A stretch of DNA of 64,000 nucleotides from the NCBI GenBank assembly GCA_036382775.1, contig DASVHD010000030.1:25721-89720 (forward strand), given 5' to 3'. A program made the position numbers and the translations under genes. Source of the DNA: a bacterium. Its GTDB lineage: Bacteria; Hydrothermota; Tepidihabitantia; SM23-42; JAOAFX01. Numbering within the stretch: the stretch's first letter is position 1; each line of letters opens with the position of its first letter. The notes below the pieces were generated by a model that worked only from the letters and a program-made list of their open reading frames with translations, was not told where the DNA came from and did not search any database. Positions 35,488 to 43,676 of the stretch are shown here, one piece after another.

Positions 35488-36297
35488 ATGCTCGGACTTG
35501 TTCTTGGCGGCGGCGGCGCGAAGGGATACGCCCATATAGGCGTGCTGAAAGTCCTTGAGGAACTAAAGGTAAAGCCGGATATCATTGTCGGCGCCAGTAT
35601 GGGTTCCCTGGTCGGCGGTTTTTACGCCGCCGGGTACTCAGTTGCGCAGATCGAACAGCTTGCCCTGCAAATCGACAAAAAAAAGAAAAGGTGGCTTTTC
35701 CCCCTGCATCTGTCAAAAAAGGGATTGATCGACGGCAAACGCGTTGTTCAGTACTTAACCCCGTATCTTGGCGATAAAAGGATCGAAGACCTGCCTGTAC
35801 GCTATGCCGCGACCGCGGTCGATATCGAGTCGCGGGAGGAGGTGGTCATCGACCATGGCGGGCTCATCCCGGCGATCCGGGCATCGATCTCCATCCCGGT
35901 CGCGTTCATGCCGCACCAGTACGCGGGCCGGGTCCTGATCGACGGTGGTTTCCCCAACCCCGTGCCGGTGTCGGTTGCCTGCAGGATGGGCGCGGACAGG
36001 ATCGTCGGTGTGAACGTGCTGACCACATCGGCATACCCCCAGGTGTTTTTAACGTCTAAGATCCCCACTGGCAAGACTTACCGCATGAAAAAGATCCTGG
36101 ATACGACCATGGACATCATATCGTCGCGCCTGATTGACTTTGAAATGAGCAAAGCCGTCGACACGCTTCTGATCAACGTTAACACCGAGGGTATCGATAT
36201 CAGCCATTTTGAAAAAGCCAGACCCGCGATCGAACGCGGGTATGATGAAGCGCGCCGGCGCATGAATGACATTCAAAAATTTCTTAAGCCCACGTAA
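35488..36297 (+). CDS. Patatin-like phospholipase
   Basis: A 269-residue serine lipid acyl hydrolase of the bacterial patatin/RssA type. The oxyanion loop GGGGAKG opens the protein, the nucleophile elbow is GASMGSLVGG, and the catalytic Asp lies in LIDGGFPNP, so the Ser-Asp dyad is complete. The start is set at 35488 (MLGLVLGGGG), which is how family members begin and lies 9 nt after a -10 box. The 27 residues upstream in the same frame would overlap the promoter. No signal peptide, so probably cytoplasmic or membrane-peripheral. Confidence 0.9.
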   Translation: MLGLVLGGGGAKGYAHIGVLKVLEELKVKPDIIVGASMGSLVGGFYAAGYSVAQIEQLALQIDKKKKRWLFPLHLSKKGLIDGKRVVQYLTPYLGDKRIEDLPVRYAATAVDIESREEVVIDHGGLIPAIRASISIPVAFMPHQYAGRVLIDGGFPNPVPVSVACRMGADRIVGVNVLTTSAYPQVFLTSKIPTGKTYRMKKILDTTMDIISSRLIDFEMSKAVDTLLINVNTEGIDISHFEKARPAIERGYDEARRRMNDIQKFLKPT

Positions 36298-36366
36298 TAC
36301 CTAATTTCTCGGAATATTTCCTCTTTGCGGCGGTATTATATCATAGCAACCAAGCAAGGAGGAAAC

Positions 36367-38634
36367 ATGATACGCACAATATTACTGACGGCATTAAGCA
36401 TAGTATGCACCGTACTCTCGCCAAAACCGGCGTTCACCGCGCCGCAGACCGAGACCGGCGAGGACAGCCTGTCGCCTTATTTCCTGGTCGAAGGCGATCC
36501 CAAGGTCGAGCGCTTTCCGCTCCTTAAGAACACGGTCCAGGTCAATATCGCCGGCGTCATTGCCGAGGTCGAACTGACCCAGGTCTACAAGAATGACGGC
36601 AAAAAGACGATCGAGGCCGTCTACGTATTCCCGCTCGGCACCAAATCCGCCATTCACGCGATGACGATGAAGATCGGCGACCGTACTATCGAGGCGAAGA
36701 TCGAGGAAACGTTCAAGGCGCAAAAGATCTACGAGGACGCTAAAAATAACGGTCAGGTCGCTTCGCTCCTGGAACAGAAGCGGCCGAACGTGTTCCAGAT
36801 GAAGGTCGCCAACATCATGCCCGGTGAGGTCATCGAGGTCGTGGTCAAGTATACGGAGATCCTCGTTCCCGAAGACGGTATTTATAGTTTCATATTCCCG
36901 ACCGTGGTCGGTCCGCGCTATACGGGCGAGTCGGATGCGACCGATATCAAAACCAAGGACAACTGGCTGGTATCACCGTACCTGCATGAAGGCACGATGG
37001 CGCCTTATGAATTCGACATCAAGGTCAACATCAGCTCGGGCATCCCTCTTTCCAAAGTCTGGGTGACATCGCACAAGGTCGCGGTCAAAAAGTCCGGCGA
37101 CCGCAAGGCGGCGATCACGCTTGCTCCGTCTGAAAAAAACGGCGGCAACCGGGATTTCATCGTAAGATATAACTTAAAGGGTAACGCGATCCAGACCGGC
37201 CTCATGCTTTACCCGGGCGATGACGAAAAATATTTCCTGCTCATGCTTGAACCGCCTGAGCAGGTCAACATCGATATGGTCCCGTCCCGTGAATATGTCT
37301 TCATCATCGATGTCTCCGGATCCATGTACGGATTTCCGCTGGAAGTCAGCAAAGCTTTGATAAAGAATATCATCGGGGGATTGCGACCCAAGGATTACTT
37401 CAACATCCTGTTCTTCGCGGGCGGCTCAGATGTCCTGTCCGAGGTCCCGCTGGCAGCGAACGAAGCCAACAAGAAAAAAGCCATTGATATGGTGATGTCC
37501 CAGAGCGGCGGCGGCGGTACCGAGATCCTGGACGCTTTCCAAAGAGCCCTCGCGCTTGAGAAGAAGCCGGGCTTGTCGCGCATCATCATCACGGCGACGG
37601 ACGGCTATGTCTCGGTTGAGAAAGAAGTGTTCAATATCATCCGCGACAACCTTAAGGCGGCCAATTTCTTCGCCTTTGGCATTGGTACCGGCGTTAACCG
37701 CTATCTCATCGAGGGCATCGCGCGGACCGGGATGGGCGAGCCTTTTGTGGTGATAAATGAGGAAGAGGCCGAACAGACCGCCGCGAAATTCACTGATTAC
37801 ATCAAGCACCCCCTGCTGACCGACATCGAGGTTTCCTTCAAGGGATTCGACGCTTACGACGTGGAACCGCTCTCGTTGCCTGACCTGTTCGCGCGCCGAC
37901 CCCTTGTCCTGTTCGGCAAATACAAGACCGCCTGGGGCAGCATCCGGGTCTCGGGTAAGACGGTCAAAGGCGATTACGTGAAAAAGATCAATGTCACGCC
38001 GTTCCTCGAGGACAAACAGAATACCGCGCTGGAATATATCTGGGCGCGCGAGAAGATCGCGCGGCTCGCCGACTACGGTCAAATGGGCGGAGATGTCAAG
38101 GAAGAGGTCACGAAGCTCGGCCTGAAACATCACCTCATGACCGAGTATACGTCGTTTGTCGCGGTCGACAAGATCATCCGCAAGACCGGTGAAGTGGTCA
38201 CGGTCAAACAGCCTTTGCCCCTTCCGCAGGGCGTTTCAGATTACGCGGTGGGCGGGGCGGCCGGCCAGAGTTTGGGCATGGCTTCCAGTCCTTGCCTGGA
38301 ACGCAGCGTCGATGGATCCGGTCACGACAAGAAAGCGATCGAACCCCAGCTCTACCTGACCGGGGGCGCAGTTCCAGCCGGGATCTCACTGGACGACGTT
38401 GAGAACGCCATCATGGCGCAGATCAAGAGTGATCTGGAAAAGCTGTTCAAAGAATGGAAACTGGAAAAAGCCGTGCTTACGCTCACGGTTAAGAACGGCA
38501 AAGTGATGTCGCTGCAGGTGAAAGACAAAAAGGGCGCGACGTGTAATCAGGTAAAATTAGAAACGCTGTTTAAAAAACTCCAGCTCAAGCCCGATTGTAC
38601 CGGTACGGTCGAGATCAATCTGGAATACAGCTGA
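36367..38634 (+). CDS. VIT domain-von Willebrand A domain exported protein
   Basis: A 755-residue protein built like the heavy chains of inter-alpha-trypsin inhibitor. A signal peptide (ILLTALSIVCTVLSPKPAFT) is followed by a VIT domain (about 40-170, with EVELTQVYKNDGKKTIEAVYVFPL). The VWA domain has an intact MIDAS start DVSGSM near residue 315 and the supporting GTE and ATDG segments. A C-terminal region (YLTGGAVPAGISLDDVENAI, then a helical end) resembles TonB-like energy-linked tails but is not assigned. Start ATG 36367 has AAGGAGG 5 nt upstream; the frame open from 36325 is not needed. Bacterial VIT-VWA proteins bind proteins in a metal-dependent way; the role here is unknown. Confidence 0.88.
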   Translation: MIRTILLTALSIVCTVLSPKPAFTAPQTETGEDSLSPYFLVEGDPKVERFPLLKNTVQVNIAGVIAEVELTQVYKNDGKKTIEAVYVFPLGTKSAIHAMTMKIGDRTIEAKIEETFKAQKIYEDAKNNGQVASLLEQKRPNVFQMKVANIMPGEVIEVVVKYTEILVPEDGIYSFIFPTVVGPRYTGESDATDIKTKDNWLVSPYLHEGTMAPYEFDIKVNISSGIPLSKVWVTSHKVAVKKSGDRKAAITLAPSEKNGGNRDFIVRYNLKGNAIQTGLMLYPGDDEKYFLLMLEPPEQVNIDMVPSREYVFIIDVSGSMYGFPLEVSKALIKNIIGGLRPKDYFNILFFAGGSDVLSEVPLAANEANKKKAIDMVMSQSGGGGTEILDAFQRALALEKKPGLSRIIITATDGYVSVEKEVFNIIRDNLKAANFFAFGIGTGVNRYLIEGIARTGMGEPFVVINEEEAEQTAAKFTDYIKHPLLTDIEVSFKGFDAYDVEPLSLPDLFARRPLVLFGKYKTAWGSIRVSGKTVKGDYVKKINVTPFLEDKQNTALEYIWAREKIARLADYGQMGGDVKEEVTKLGLKHHLMTEYTSFVAVDKIIRKTGEVVTVKQPLPLPQGVSDYAVGGAAGQSLGMASSPCLERSVDGSGHDKKAIEPQLYLTGGAVPAGISLDDVENAIMAQIKSDLEKLFKEWKLEKAVLTLTVKNGKVMSLQVKDKKGATCNQVKLETLFKKLQLKPDCTGTVEINLEYS

Positions 38635-38665
38635 TCAAAGCCACGCCCGAGTCATAATGTATTTT

Positions 38666-38702
38666 GGAAAGCCCCGCATTTTTAAGCGGGGCTTTCCTTA
38701 TC
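38666..38702 (+). terminator. Rho-independent terminator after the VIT-VWA gene
   Basis: GGAAAGCCCCGC pairs with GCGGGGCTTTCC (12 bp, 8-nt loop), followed by CTTATCTTG on the plus strand. Confidence 0.85.
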
Positions 38703-38739
38703 TTGAATTAAAAAGCATGGAATTTCAGCAGATAACACC

Positions 38740-38767
38740 TTGACATTTTACCAAAAATGATTATAAT
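38740..38767 (+). promoter_or_regulatory. Promoter of the 38.8-kb exported-protein gene
   Basis: TTGACA (38740-38745), 16 nt, TATAAT (38762-38767), with AAGGAGG before the ATG at 38804. Confidence 0.85.
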
Positions 38768-38803
38768 ACATAGATGCATAACAGAATAGAACAAGGAGGC
38801 TTT

Positions 38804-40456
38804 ATGCAAAAACAAATTGTATGTCTATTCATACTTTTCTTGCTGGGCTTTGCCGCTAATGTGGCTGTAAAAGCAGAACAAACCAGCCGCACCGATATCG
38901 TTCCGGTCTACCCGGAACTCATCAATGAATCCGTTGAATGCATTCAGACAGGGATCTCCACTGTCCCGCCATGGATCCAACTCAACCCGCCATGGGATCC
39001 GAATATAACCATTCCTGATGTCTATAGCAGAAATGATCAGCTTATATCAATGGACATCGATGTGAATGGTCGTATCTACGTTGCTTACAATACCCCCTGG
39101 ACCGGGACCGGCGCTGCAGTTCGTTATGGATGGGGTTTAGCTACATCGACCGATCAAGGCATTACCTGGGACAACCGGGTGTATCGCCTGTCAAATACTA
39201 ACTATACAGTATTCAATCCGGAAATCTCAATAACTGACGATGGCAAGATCTGGCTCTGGGGAACTCTGCACCAGGCAGCCGGCGGGACCACATATCAAAT
39301 GTGCACTGCCTTCATGCGTTCGAGGGCTACCTGTTATAATAATCCGGACAGCCTGTACGGCTTTAGTCTTTTTTCCGCTTTGCAATACCGGGTATACCCG
39401 GAATGCGTGACCTGGGGCAACGGAAATCAACTGGCGGTGATCCAGTACACGGTGGACCGGACCGGCACGAGCGACAGTGTCATGGTCATATTCTCGTATG
39501 ATAGCACTGCATGGTATGCTTTCACGCTCCGGCCGGCGGGAACCTATCCAGGCATGACCTCGATCAGCCTCGATGTTGTGGGCACGGATACGATCCTGAA
39601 CCACGCGATCGAATACATCGATTCAACCAACGGCGATTACGACGTTGTCTGCTATCTCGATACTTTGAACGGCTCAGGGAATTTCTACGGCTGGTCAACT
39701 GCCAATACCTATGACGACCGGTATCCTTCTATCTTTGCGGACCAGGGCGCAGTGTATATCGCGTTCCAGAGCGACGACGGTACCGGCAATCCGGAGATCA
39801 TATTCACGTACTCACAGGATTACGGCCAGAACTGGGATATGGCTCTGCAGAATATCTCCAATGACGGCGCGCCTGATCTTTTCCCGCGCGTTAATGGATT
39901 CAGTTCTTCAGTGGGCTGCGCGTGGAATCACGGACTAAACACGACCTTTTTTGATTATTCAATAACCTATGGCATCCCCGGGACCTGGACCGGCGTGCCG
40001 GAGATCGTCACCGATAATGCCACGGCGGATTCCGGTTATCACTGCGTTTCACTGCTCTACACGGACGCGTACTATTATTGTGCCTGGGAAGACATCCGGA
40101 ATTTTGCGACCGACAGTATTGACATCCTGACCTCGCGCCGGACTACCCCCATCGGCATAAAAGAAAATACAAAGGACAGAAAATTTGTCATGCTCAATGC
40201 GTGCCCCAATCCTTTCGCCCGCACCACGGCGATCACCTGCGGTAATACGGCCGGTCTCGGATCCCCGAAACTGGCGATCTACAACACGGCAGGCCGCCTG
40301 GTGAGGACATTGTCCGTGCCGTCCGGCAGGACCGCGGCTTGCATTACGTGGGATGGGCGCAATGATGAGGGCAAGGAAGCCAATGCGGGTGTTTATTTCT
40401 GCCGTTTCGAATCGAACGGCTCGGTCCGGACCGAAAAGCTGATCCGTCTGAAATAA
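38804..40456 (+). CDS. Exported sialidase-like protein with C-terminal sorting domain
   Basis: A 550-residue secreted protein. The signal peptide (QIVCLFILFLLGFAANVAVKA) is followed by a propeller with BNR-like units (STDQGITWDN, YSQDYGQNWDM) and a repeated IxFDxxG/YIAFxSDDG pattern. The C-terminal 90 residues (ACPNPFARTTAITCG ... NAGVYFCRFESNG) are a type-A sorting domain ending in a basic tail (TEKLIRLK). The start is set at 38804, preceded by AAGGAGG; the frame open from 38774 adds 10 unconvincing residues. Substrate and partner are unknown. Confidence 0.85.
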   Translation: MQKQIVCLFILFLLGFAANVAVKAEQTSRTDIVPVYPELINESVECIQTGISTVPPWIQLNPPWDPNITIPDVYSRNDQLISMDIDVNGRIYVAYNTPWTGTGAAVRYGWGLATSTDQGITWDNRVYRLSNTNYTVFNPEISITDDGKIWLWGTLHQAAGGTTYQMCTAFMRSRATCYNNPDSLYGFSLFSALQYRVYPECVTWGNGNQLAVIQYTVDRTGTSDSVMVIFSYDSTAWYAFTLRPAGTYPGMTSISLDVVGTDTILNHAIEYIDSTNGDYDVVCYLDTLNGSGNFYGWSTANTYDDRYPSIFADQGAVYIAFQSDDGTGNPEIIFTYSQDYGQNWDMALQNISNDGAPDLFPRVNGFSSSVGCAWNHGLNTTFFDYSITYGIPGTWTGVPEIVTDNATADSGYHCVSLLYTDAYYYCAWEDIRNFATDSIDILTSRRTTPIGIKENTKDRKFVMLNACPNPFARTTAITCGNTAGLGSPKLAIYNTAGRLVRTLSVPSGRTAACITWDGRNDEGKEANAGVYFCRFESNGSVRTEKLIRLK

Positions 40457-40489
40457 AGACCGAACACCGCACAGCCGGGAATAAATCAA

Positions 40490-40519
40490 GAAGTCCCGCA
40501 GTGTTTATGCGGGACTTCG
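40490..40519 (+). terminator. Rho-independent terminator
   Basis: GAAGTCCCGCA pairs with TGCGGGACTTC (11 bp, 7-nt loop). It lies after the 38.8-kb gene; only a weak T-run follows. Confidence 0.7.
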
Positions 40520-40572
40520 CTGTTTCTGCGATTACTATTATTGTACTTTTACGGTGATCTAAATTCCGGCGG

Positions 40573-41037
40573 TCAATGACCGGTACCGTACATATCGATA
40601 AGCTGCATCCTGGAATGAGCCAACCGCTGGTTGACGATCTGAACGAATCGCTTCATCAATTCATAACCAAGGTCGTGATTCTTTTCGCATTTTTTTCTCA
40701 GGCACTCGCCGTCCAGCGCGATCGCGCTGGCCGGCATAATGACTCGTGCCGTGGCGGTCCACCGGTACGGCGGAAATAACCACGACCAGCCGAGGACTTC
40801 GCCTTCACCCAGATGCTGAACCGTAATGCACATCTTCCCGTGGCCGCAGATCTCCAGCGCGACCGTGCCGCTGCGGATAATATAGAATCTCTTGGCCTTG
40901 GTGCCTTCATGGAACAGGTATTTACCCTTGCCAAACCGAACATTGACCGCGCAGCCTGCGATAAGCTTTAGAAAAGGCGGTTTTATCCCTTTAAAAAAAG
41001 GATGTTCTTTTAACAACGCTTCGATGGTTTTTATCAT
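40573..41037 (-). CDS. Cyclic nucleotide-binding domain protein without HTH
   Basis: A 154-residue protein that is a single cNMP-binding (Crp/PKA regulatory) domain: FFKGIKPPFLKLIAG helix, then the beta-roll with KGKYLFHEGTKAKRFYIIRSG, the phosphate-binding cassette region near GEGEVLGWSWLFPPYRWTATA, and a C-helix to about residue 145. The Crp DNA-binding helix-turn-helix is absent because the protein ends just after the C-helix. It may be a ligand-sensing partner rather than a regulator. The ATG at 41037 has GAAGGGAG upstream; the frame open to 41112 runs through the promoter and is rejected. Confidence 0.85.
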   Translation of the reverse strand: MIKTIEALLKEHPFFKGIKPPFLKLIAGCAVNVRFGKGKYLFHEGTKAKRFYIIRSGTVALEICGHGKMCITVQHLGEGEVLGWSWLFPPYRWTATARVIMPASAIALDGECLRKKCEKNHDLGYELMKRFVQIVNQRLAHSRMQLIDMYGTGH

Positions 41038-41065
41038 ATTACTCCCTTCTATTGTATAGACAGTA

Positions 41066-41093
41066 ATAATACAGAAAATTTTATTATGGTCAA
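41066..41093 (-). promoter_or_regulatory. Promoter of the cNMP-domain gene
   Basis: TTGACC (41093-41088), 16 nt, TATTAT (41071-41066) on the minus strand. Its -35 box lies in the left arm of the palindrome at 41089-41110, back to back with the divergent promoter at 41106. Confidence 0.75.
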
Positions 41094-41110
41094 GACTGAC
41101 ACGTCTTGAC
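41089..41110. promoter_or_regulatory. Possible operator: 8-bp inverted repeat across divergent -35 boxes
   Basis: GTCAAGAC, 6 nt, GTCTTGAC is a perfect palindrome covering the -35 boxes of the divergent genes at 41037 (minus) and 41157 (plus). The 14-bp centre-to-centre geometry suits a dimeric regulator. Part of the symmetry is forced by two facing TTGAC boxes. Confidence 0.45.
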
Positions 41111-41133
41111 ATAAAAAAAATGCAATGTATAAT
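41106..41133 (+). promoter_or_regulatory. Promoter of the 41.2-kb exported-protein gene
   Basis: TTGACA (41106-41111), 16 nt, TATAAT (41128-41133), then AAGGAGG and the ATG at 41157. Confidence 0.85.
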
Positions 41134-41156
41134 ATGAATATACTTAAGGAGGTTTT

Positions 41157-42194
41157 ATGAATAAACATACGGTTCTTTCTGTTATCCTGGCGTTCATCAC
41201 TTTTTTCACCTTTACACCCGGTGCGCTTTTTGGTTACGATGACGCGACCACCGGTCTGACCACGCCGAACTTCAATGAAATGCGATCGGTAACACCGGAT
41301 GATAACGCGCCGCTCGCGGGCCCCAGGCAACGCCATGTTATATGGGACACGACCCATGGCGTTTACCTCAATTACCAGCCGTTCGTGCGGTATTTAAATC
41401 TGGTGGCCATGCTCAATGACAGTGGTTTCACGATAGAGTGCTGCGGTACGGGTTTACATACGATCGATCTCACCCAGTACAGCATCATTGTGATAACCGT
41501 GGGCTGCAGCTGGAACAGCGCCTACACGCAGGAAGAAGTCGATTCGATCCTTAGTTACTACAATAACGGGCACCAGCGCATCCTCCTGACCGGCGATATG
41601 AATTTCTGCGAAGATACTTACCTCCCCCAAGCTGATAATATTGCTTTCACGTACAATGTTTTTGAATGGCTTGCGAGCCGCGGCGGGATCCTGATCATGG
41701 GTGACAATCCAGGCTGCCCCAATGCCAACATCAACCCCGTTGCCAACGCGTTCAGCATGACCGCGGGCACCGCGGCGTTGAGCCCCTCAGACCTGTATTT
41801 CTCGAACTTTACCGCCCACACGCTCTTTGACGGCATCACGCAGATCTATTACCGGGCAGCGGGGCAGGTCGCCGCCATCTCGCCGGCAGCGGCGATCGCC
41901 TGGACCGCAAACAATGAGCCGACGATCGCGCTCCTTGACCAGATGGTGGACATCGATGACCAGGCCGGTCAGAGTGCTCGACTGCCCGGGATCCAGGTCG
42001 CGCCAAATCCCTTTACCAGACAGACCGCGGTCCTGACTAATATTCCTGATGCGGGAGACATCAGGGTCTATGACGCAAGCGGCAAGATCGTTGAGACCGT
42101 ACGCGGCAATGTTATCGGAAAAAACCTGATGCCGGGCTTGTATTTCCTGATGGTTCAGGGGTATGAACCGGTTAAACTCTTGAAACTACAATAA
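41157..42194 (+). CDS. Exported protein with C-terminal sorting domain, GATase-like fold suspected
   Basis: A 345-residue protein with a signal peptide (SVILAFITFFTFTPGALFG). The middle (RHVIWDTTHGVYLNYQPF, then YSIIVITVGCSWNSAYTQEEVDSILSYYNNGHQRILLTGD) has the alternating strand-helix look of a glutamine-amidotransferase-like or DUF4350-like domain, as in S-layer or sugar-binding proteins; a catalytic Cys is not established. The C-terminal 75 residues (QVAPNPFTRQTAVLT ... LMPGLYFLMVQGYEP) are a sorting domain. Start ATG 41157 has AAGGAGG 6 nt upstream. It is divergent from the cNMP-domain gene across a palindromic -35 region. Confidence 0.75.
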   Translation: MNKHTVLSVILAFITFFTFTPGALFGYDDATTGLTTPNFNEMRSVTPDDNAPLAGPRQRHVIWDTTHGVYLNYQPFVRYLNLVAMLNDSGFTIECCGTGLHTIDLTQYSIIVITVGCSWNSAYTQEEVDSILSYYNNGHQRILLTGDMNFCEDTYLPQADNIAFTYNVFEWLASRGGILIMGDNPGCPNANINPVANAFSMTAGTAALSPSDLYFSNFTAHTLFDGITQIYYRAAGQVAAISPAAAIAWTANNEPTIALLDQMVDIDDQAGQSARLPGIQVAPNPFTRQTAVLTNIPDAGDIRVYDASGKIVETVRGNVIGKNLMPGLYFLMVQGYEPVKLLKLQ

Positions 42195-42196
42195 GG

Positions 42197-43510
42197 TTAT
42201 TTTTCTAAGATAATGATCTTACCCGTGACTTCCTGATTGTCGATCCGGAGCGTCACAAAATATACGCCGGCAGGAACCGGACGGCCACTGTCGTCCGAAC
42301 CAGACCAGACCACATGGTTAAATGGTTGAATGGTTAAATGGTTAAACAGTTTCACCAATCTGCCATCCGCGCTGAAGATCTTCATGTAGGGCAAACCTTC
42401 TGGTTTGCTTGGTCCAGCAAGCCCTACATTGTTTTTTAATACCGCATCATGGATCGTGAATCGGATATCGGTCCCGGTTCGACACGGATTTGGCGTTATC
42501 GCAAGCTTCAGCAAAGATGCAGGCTTCTCACCAGCGAGATCTTTAATGCCCACGATGTCCATGGTCCGCTCATTTGTATTTACTACTGTGTTGCCGTTGG
42601 ACCCGACAACGACGTATATCCGGCCGGTCACGACGCCGCCGGTCGTGCCGTCCCTTGTCTGCTGGATCGAAGTCTCCGAACTCCAGGTGTTGGCGACCGG
42701 GTCATAGACCTGCACAAAACTCAACGACGAGCTGCCGTCGCTGGTGCCGCCGATCACGTAGATCTTACCGGCGGCGCTAATGGCATTAGCGCCCCATCGG
42801 GCCGTAAAACCGGAACTATTCCTGATTCGCCAGGAATTGGTCGCTGGATTGTATTCCTCGACCGCGCCCGACGCCACCGGGCTCACGATATCAAGACAGC
42901 CGCCGAATACGTATATGCAGGAATCACCGGTCTCGTTCACGGCGACCGCGCAGCACGCATCGGTCCTTGCGGTTGGCATCGCCGTGTAACCAGTGGTCCA
43001 GGTATTCGCTTCCGGCGCATACCGTTCCACGATGTCATAAACATAGGGATCAACGCCGTCGAAATAGTCGCCGCCGATCGCGTAGATCATGTTGCCGACG
43101 CATGCCGCCCTGACGCCTTCGCGCATTGTCGGCATGTCGGCCTGCGAAACCCAGGTATTGGTGGAAGGCGTAAATTCATCAAGGTCCGCGTAATAAATAA
43201 AGGCACTCCCGTAACCGCCCATAACGTAGATCCTTCTAACCCCTGAGCGTGAAGCGCTGCATCCGCCAAAATCATACCTTACCGGCAAGGGCATCTGGGT
43301 CCTCGTGGCCCATGCGTCGGTCAAGCAGTCGTACTCGTAGTTAGTCCTGGTTTGACTAATGCTCGATTGACCGCCGATGACATAAATGCAGGAATCACCG
43401 GCGCTGTTGACGGCCACGACCGTACCGATAGCCGGGTAAGTCCGGGCCTGCGTCGCAGCAGTCCTGTACTCCCATATGATCGGCCCCAGCAAGAACATTA
43501 AAAGAACCAT
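42197..43510 (-). CDS. Exported Kelch-repeat protein with sorting domain and repeat-derived insert
   Basis: About 437 residues. A signal peptide (VLLMFLLGPIIWEYR) is followed by five or six Kelch blades with the IYVIGG / YVFGG and WxxxxxMP signatures, forming a propeller (about 30-310). The sorting domain (ITPNPCRTGTDIRF ... GVYFVTLRIDNQE) is split by non-family sequence: VGLAGPSKPEGLPYMKI derives from an inverted repeat (42385-42428), and HLTIQPFNHVV from a TGGTTAAA-type repeat (42314-42347). The frame survives both. The start ATG is set at 43510 with AGGAGG upstream, rather than at 43540. Confidence 0.85.
   Translation of the reverse strand: MVLLMFLLGPIIWEYRTAATQARTYPAIGTVVAVNSAGDSCIYVIGGQSSISQTRTNYEYDCLTDAWATRTQMPLPVRYDFGGCSASRSGVRRIYVMGGYGSAFIYYADLDEFTPSTNTWVSQADMPTMREGVRAACVGNMIYAIGGDYFDGVDPYVYDIVERYAPEANTWTTGYTAMPTARTDACCAVAVNETGDSCIYVFGGCLDIVSPVASGAVEEYNPATNSWRIRNSSGFTARWGANAISAAGKIYVIGGTSDGSSSLSFVQVYDPVANTWSSETSIQQTRDGTTGGVVTGRIYVVVGSNGNTVVNTNERTMDIVGIKDLAGEKPASLLKLAITPNPCRTGTDIRFTIHDAVLKNNVGLAGPSKPEGLPYMKIFSADGRLVKLFNHLTIQPFNHVVWSGSDDSGRPVPAGVYFVTLRIDNQEVTGKIIILEK
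42314..42347. repeat. Tandem TGGTTAAA repeat inside the Kelch gene
   Basis: Four 9-bp units of the form ATGGTTAAA/ATGGTTGAA in a row. Translated on the minus strand as FNHLTIQPFNH. It lies in the sorting domain near the C-terminal strands. Confidence 0.75.
42385..42428. repeat. Inverted-repeat element inside the Kelch gene
   Basis: TGTAGGGC (42385-42392) and GCCCTACA (42421-42428) are terminal inverted repeats around a 28-bp core that holds an inner AAACC/GGTTT stem. It is translated in frame as GLAGPSKPEGLPY. Confidence 0.75.
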
Positions 43511-43570
43511 GCAGCCTCCTCGCAGACATATTTCCGCCAAAATTTCTATATTTAAGTCTCTGTCTTTAAT

Positions 43571-43598
43571 ATTATAAATCTAAATCGTTAAATGTCAA
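43571..43598 (-). promoter_or_regulatory. Promoter of the Kelch gene
   Basis: TTGACA (43598-43593), 16 nt, TATAAT (43576-43571) on the minus strand. Confidence 0.85.
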
Positions 43599-43636
43599 TG
43601 CCTGATATACATAACCGGTGGTCCGGAGCCGCCGCA

Positions 43637-43664
43637 TTGACAAGTCGGGTGATTTGTGGATAAT
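43637..43664 (+). promoter_or_regulatory. Promoter of the ABC exporter operon
   Basis: TTGACA (43637-43642), 16 nt, GATAAT (43659-43664), then 12 nt to the ATG at 43677 with no Shine-Dalgarno, so the leader is short. Confidence 0.75.
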
Positions 43665-43676
43665 GAATGAACCCCT

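Noticed and set aside
40573..41037. Crp-family regulator repressing its own divergent promoter.
   Set aside because: The protein stops after the cNMP domain and has no helix-turn-helix.
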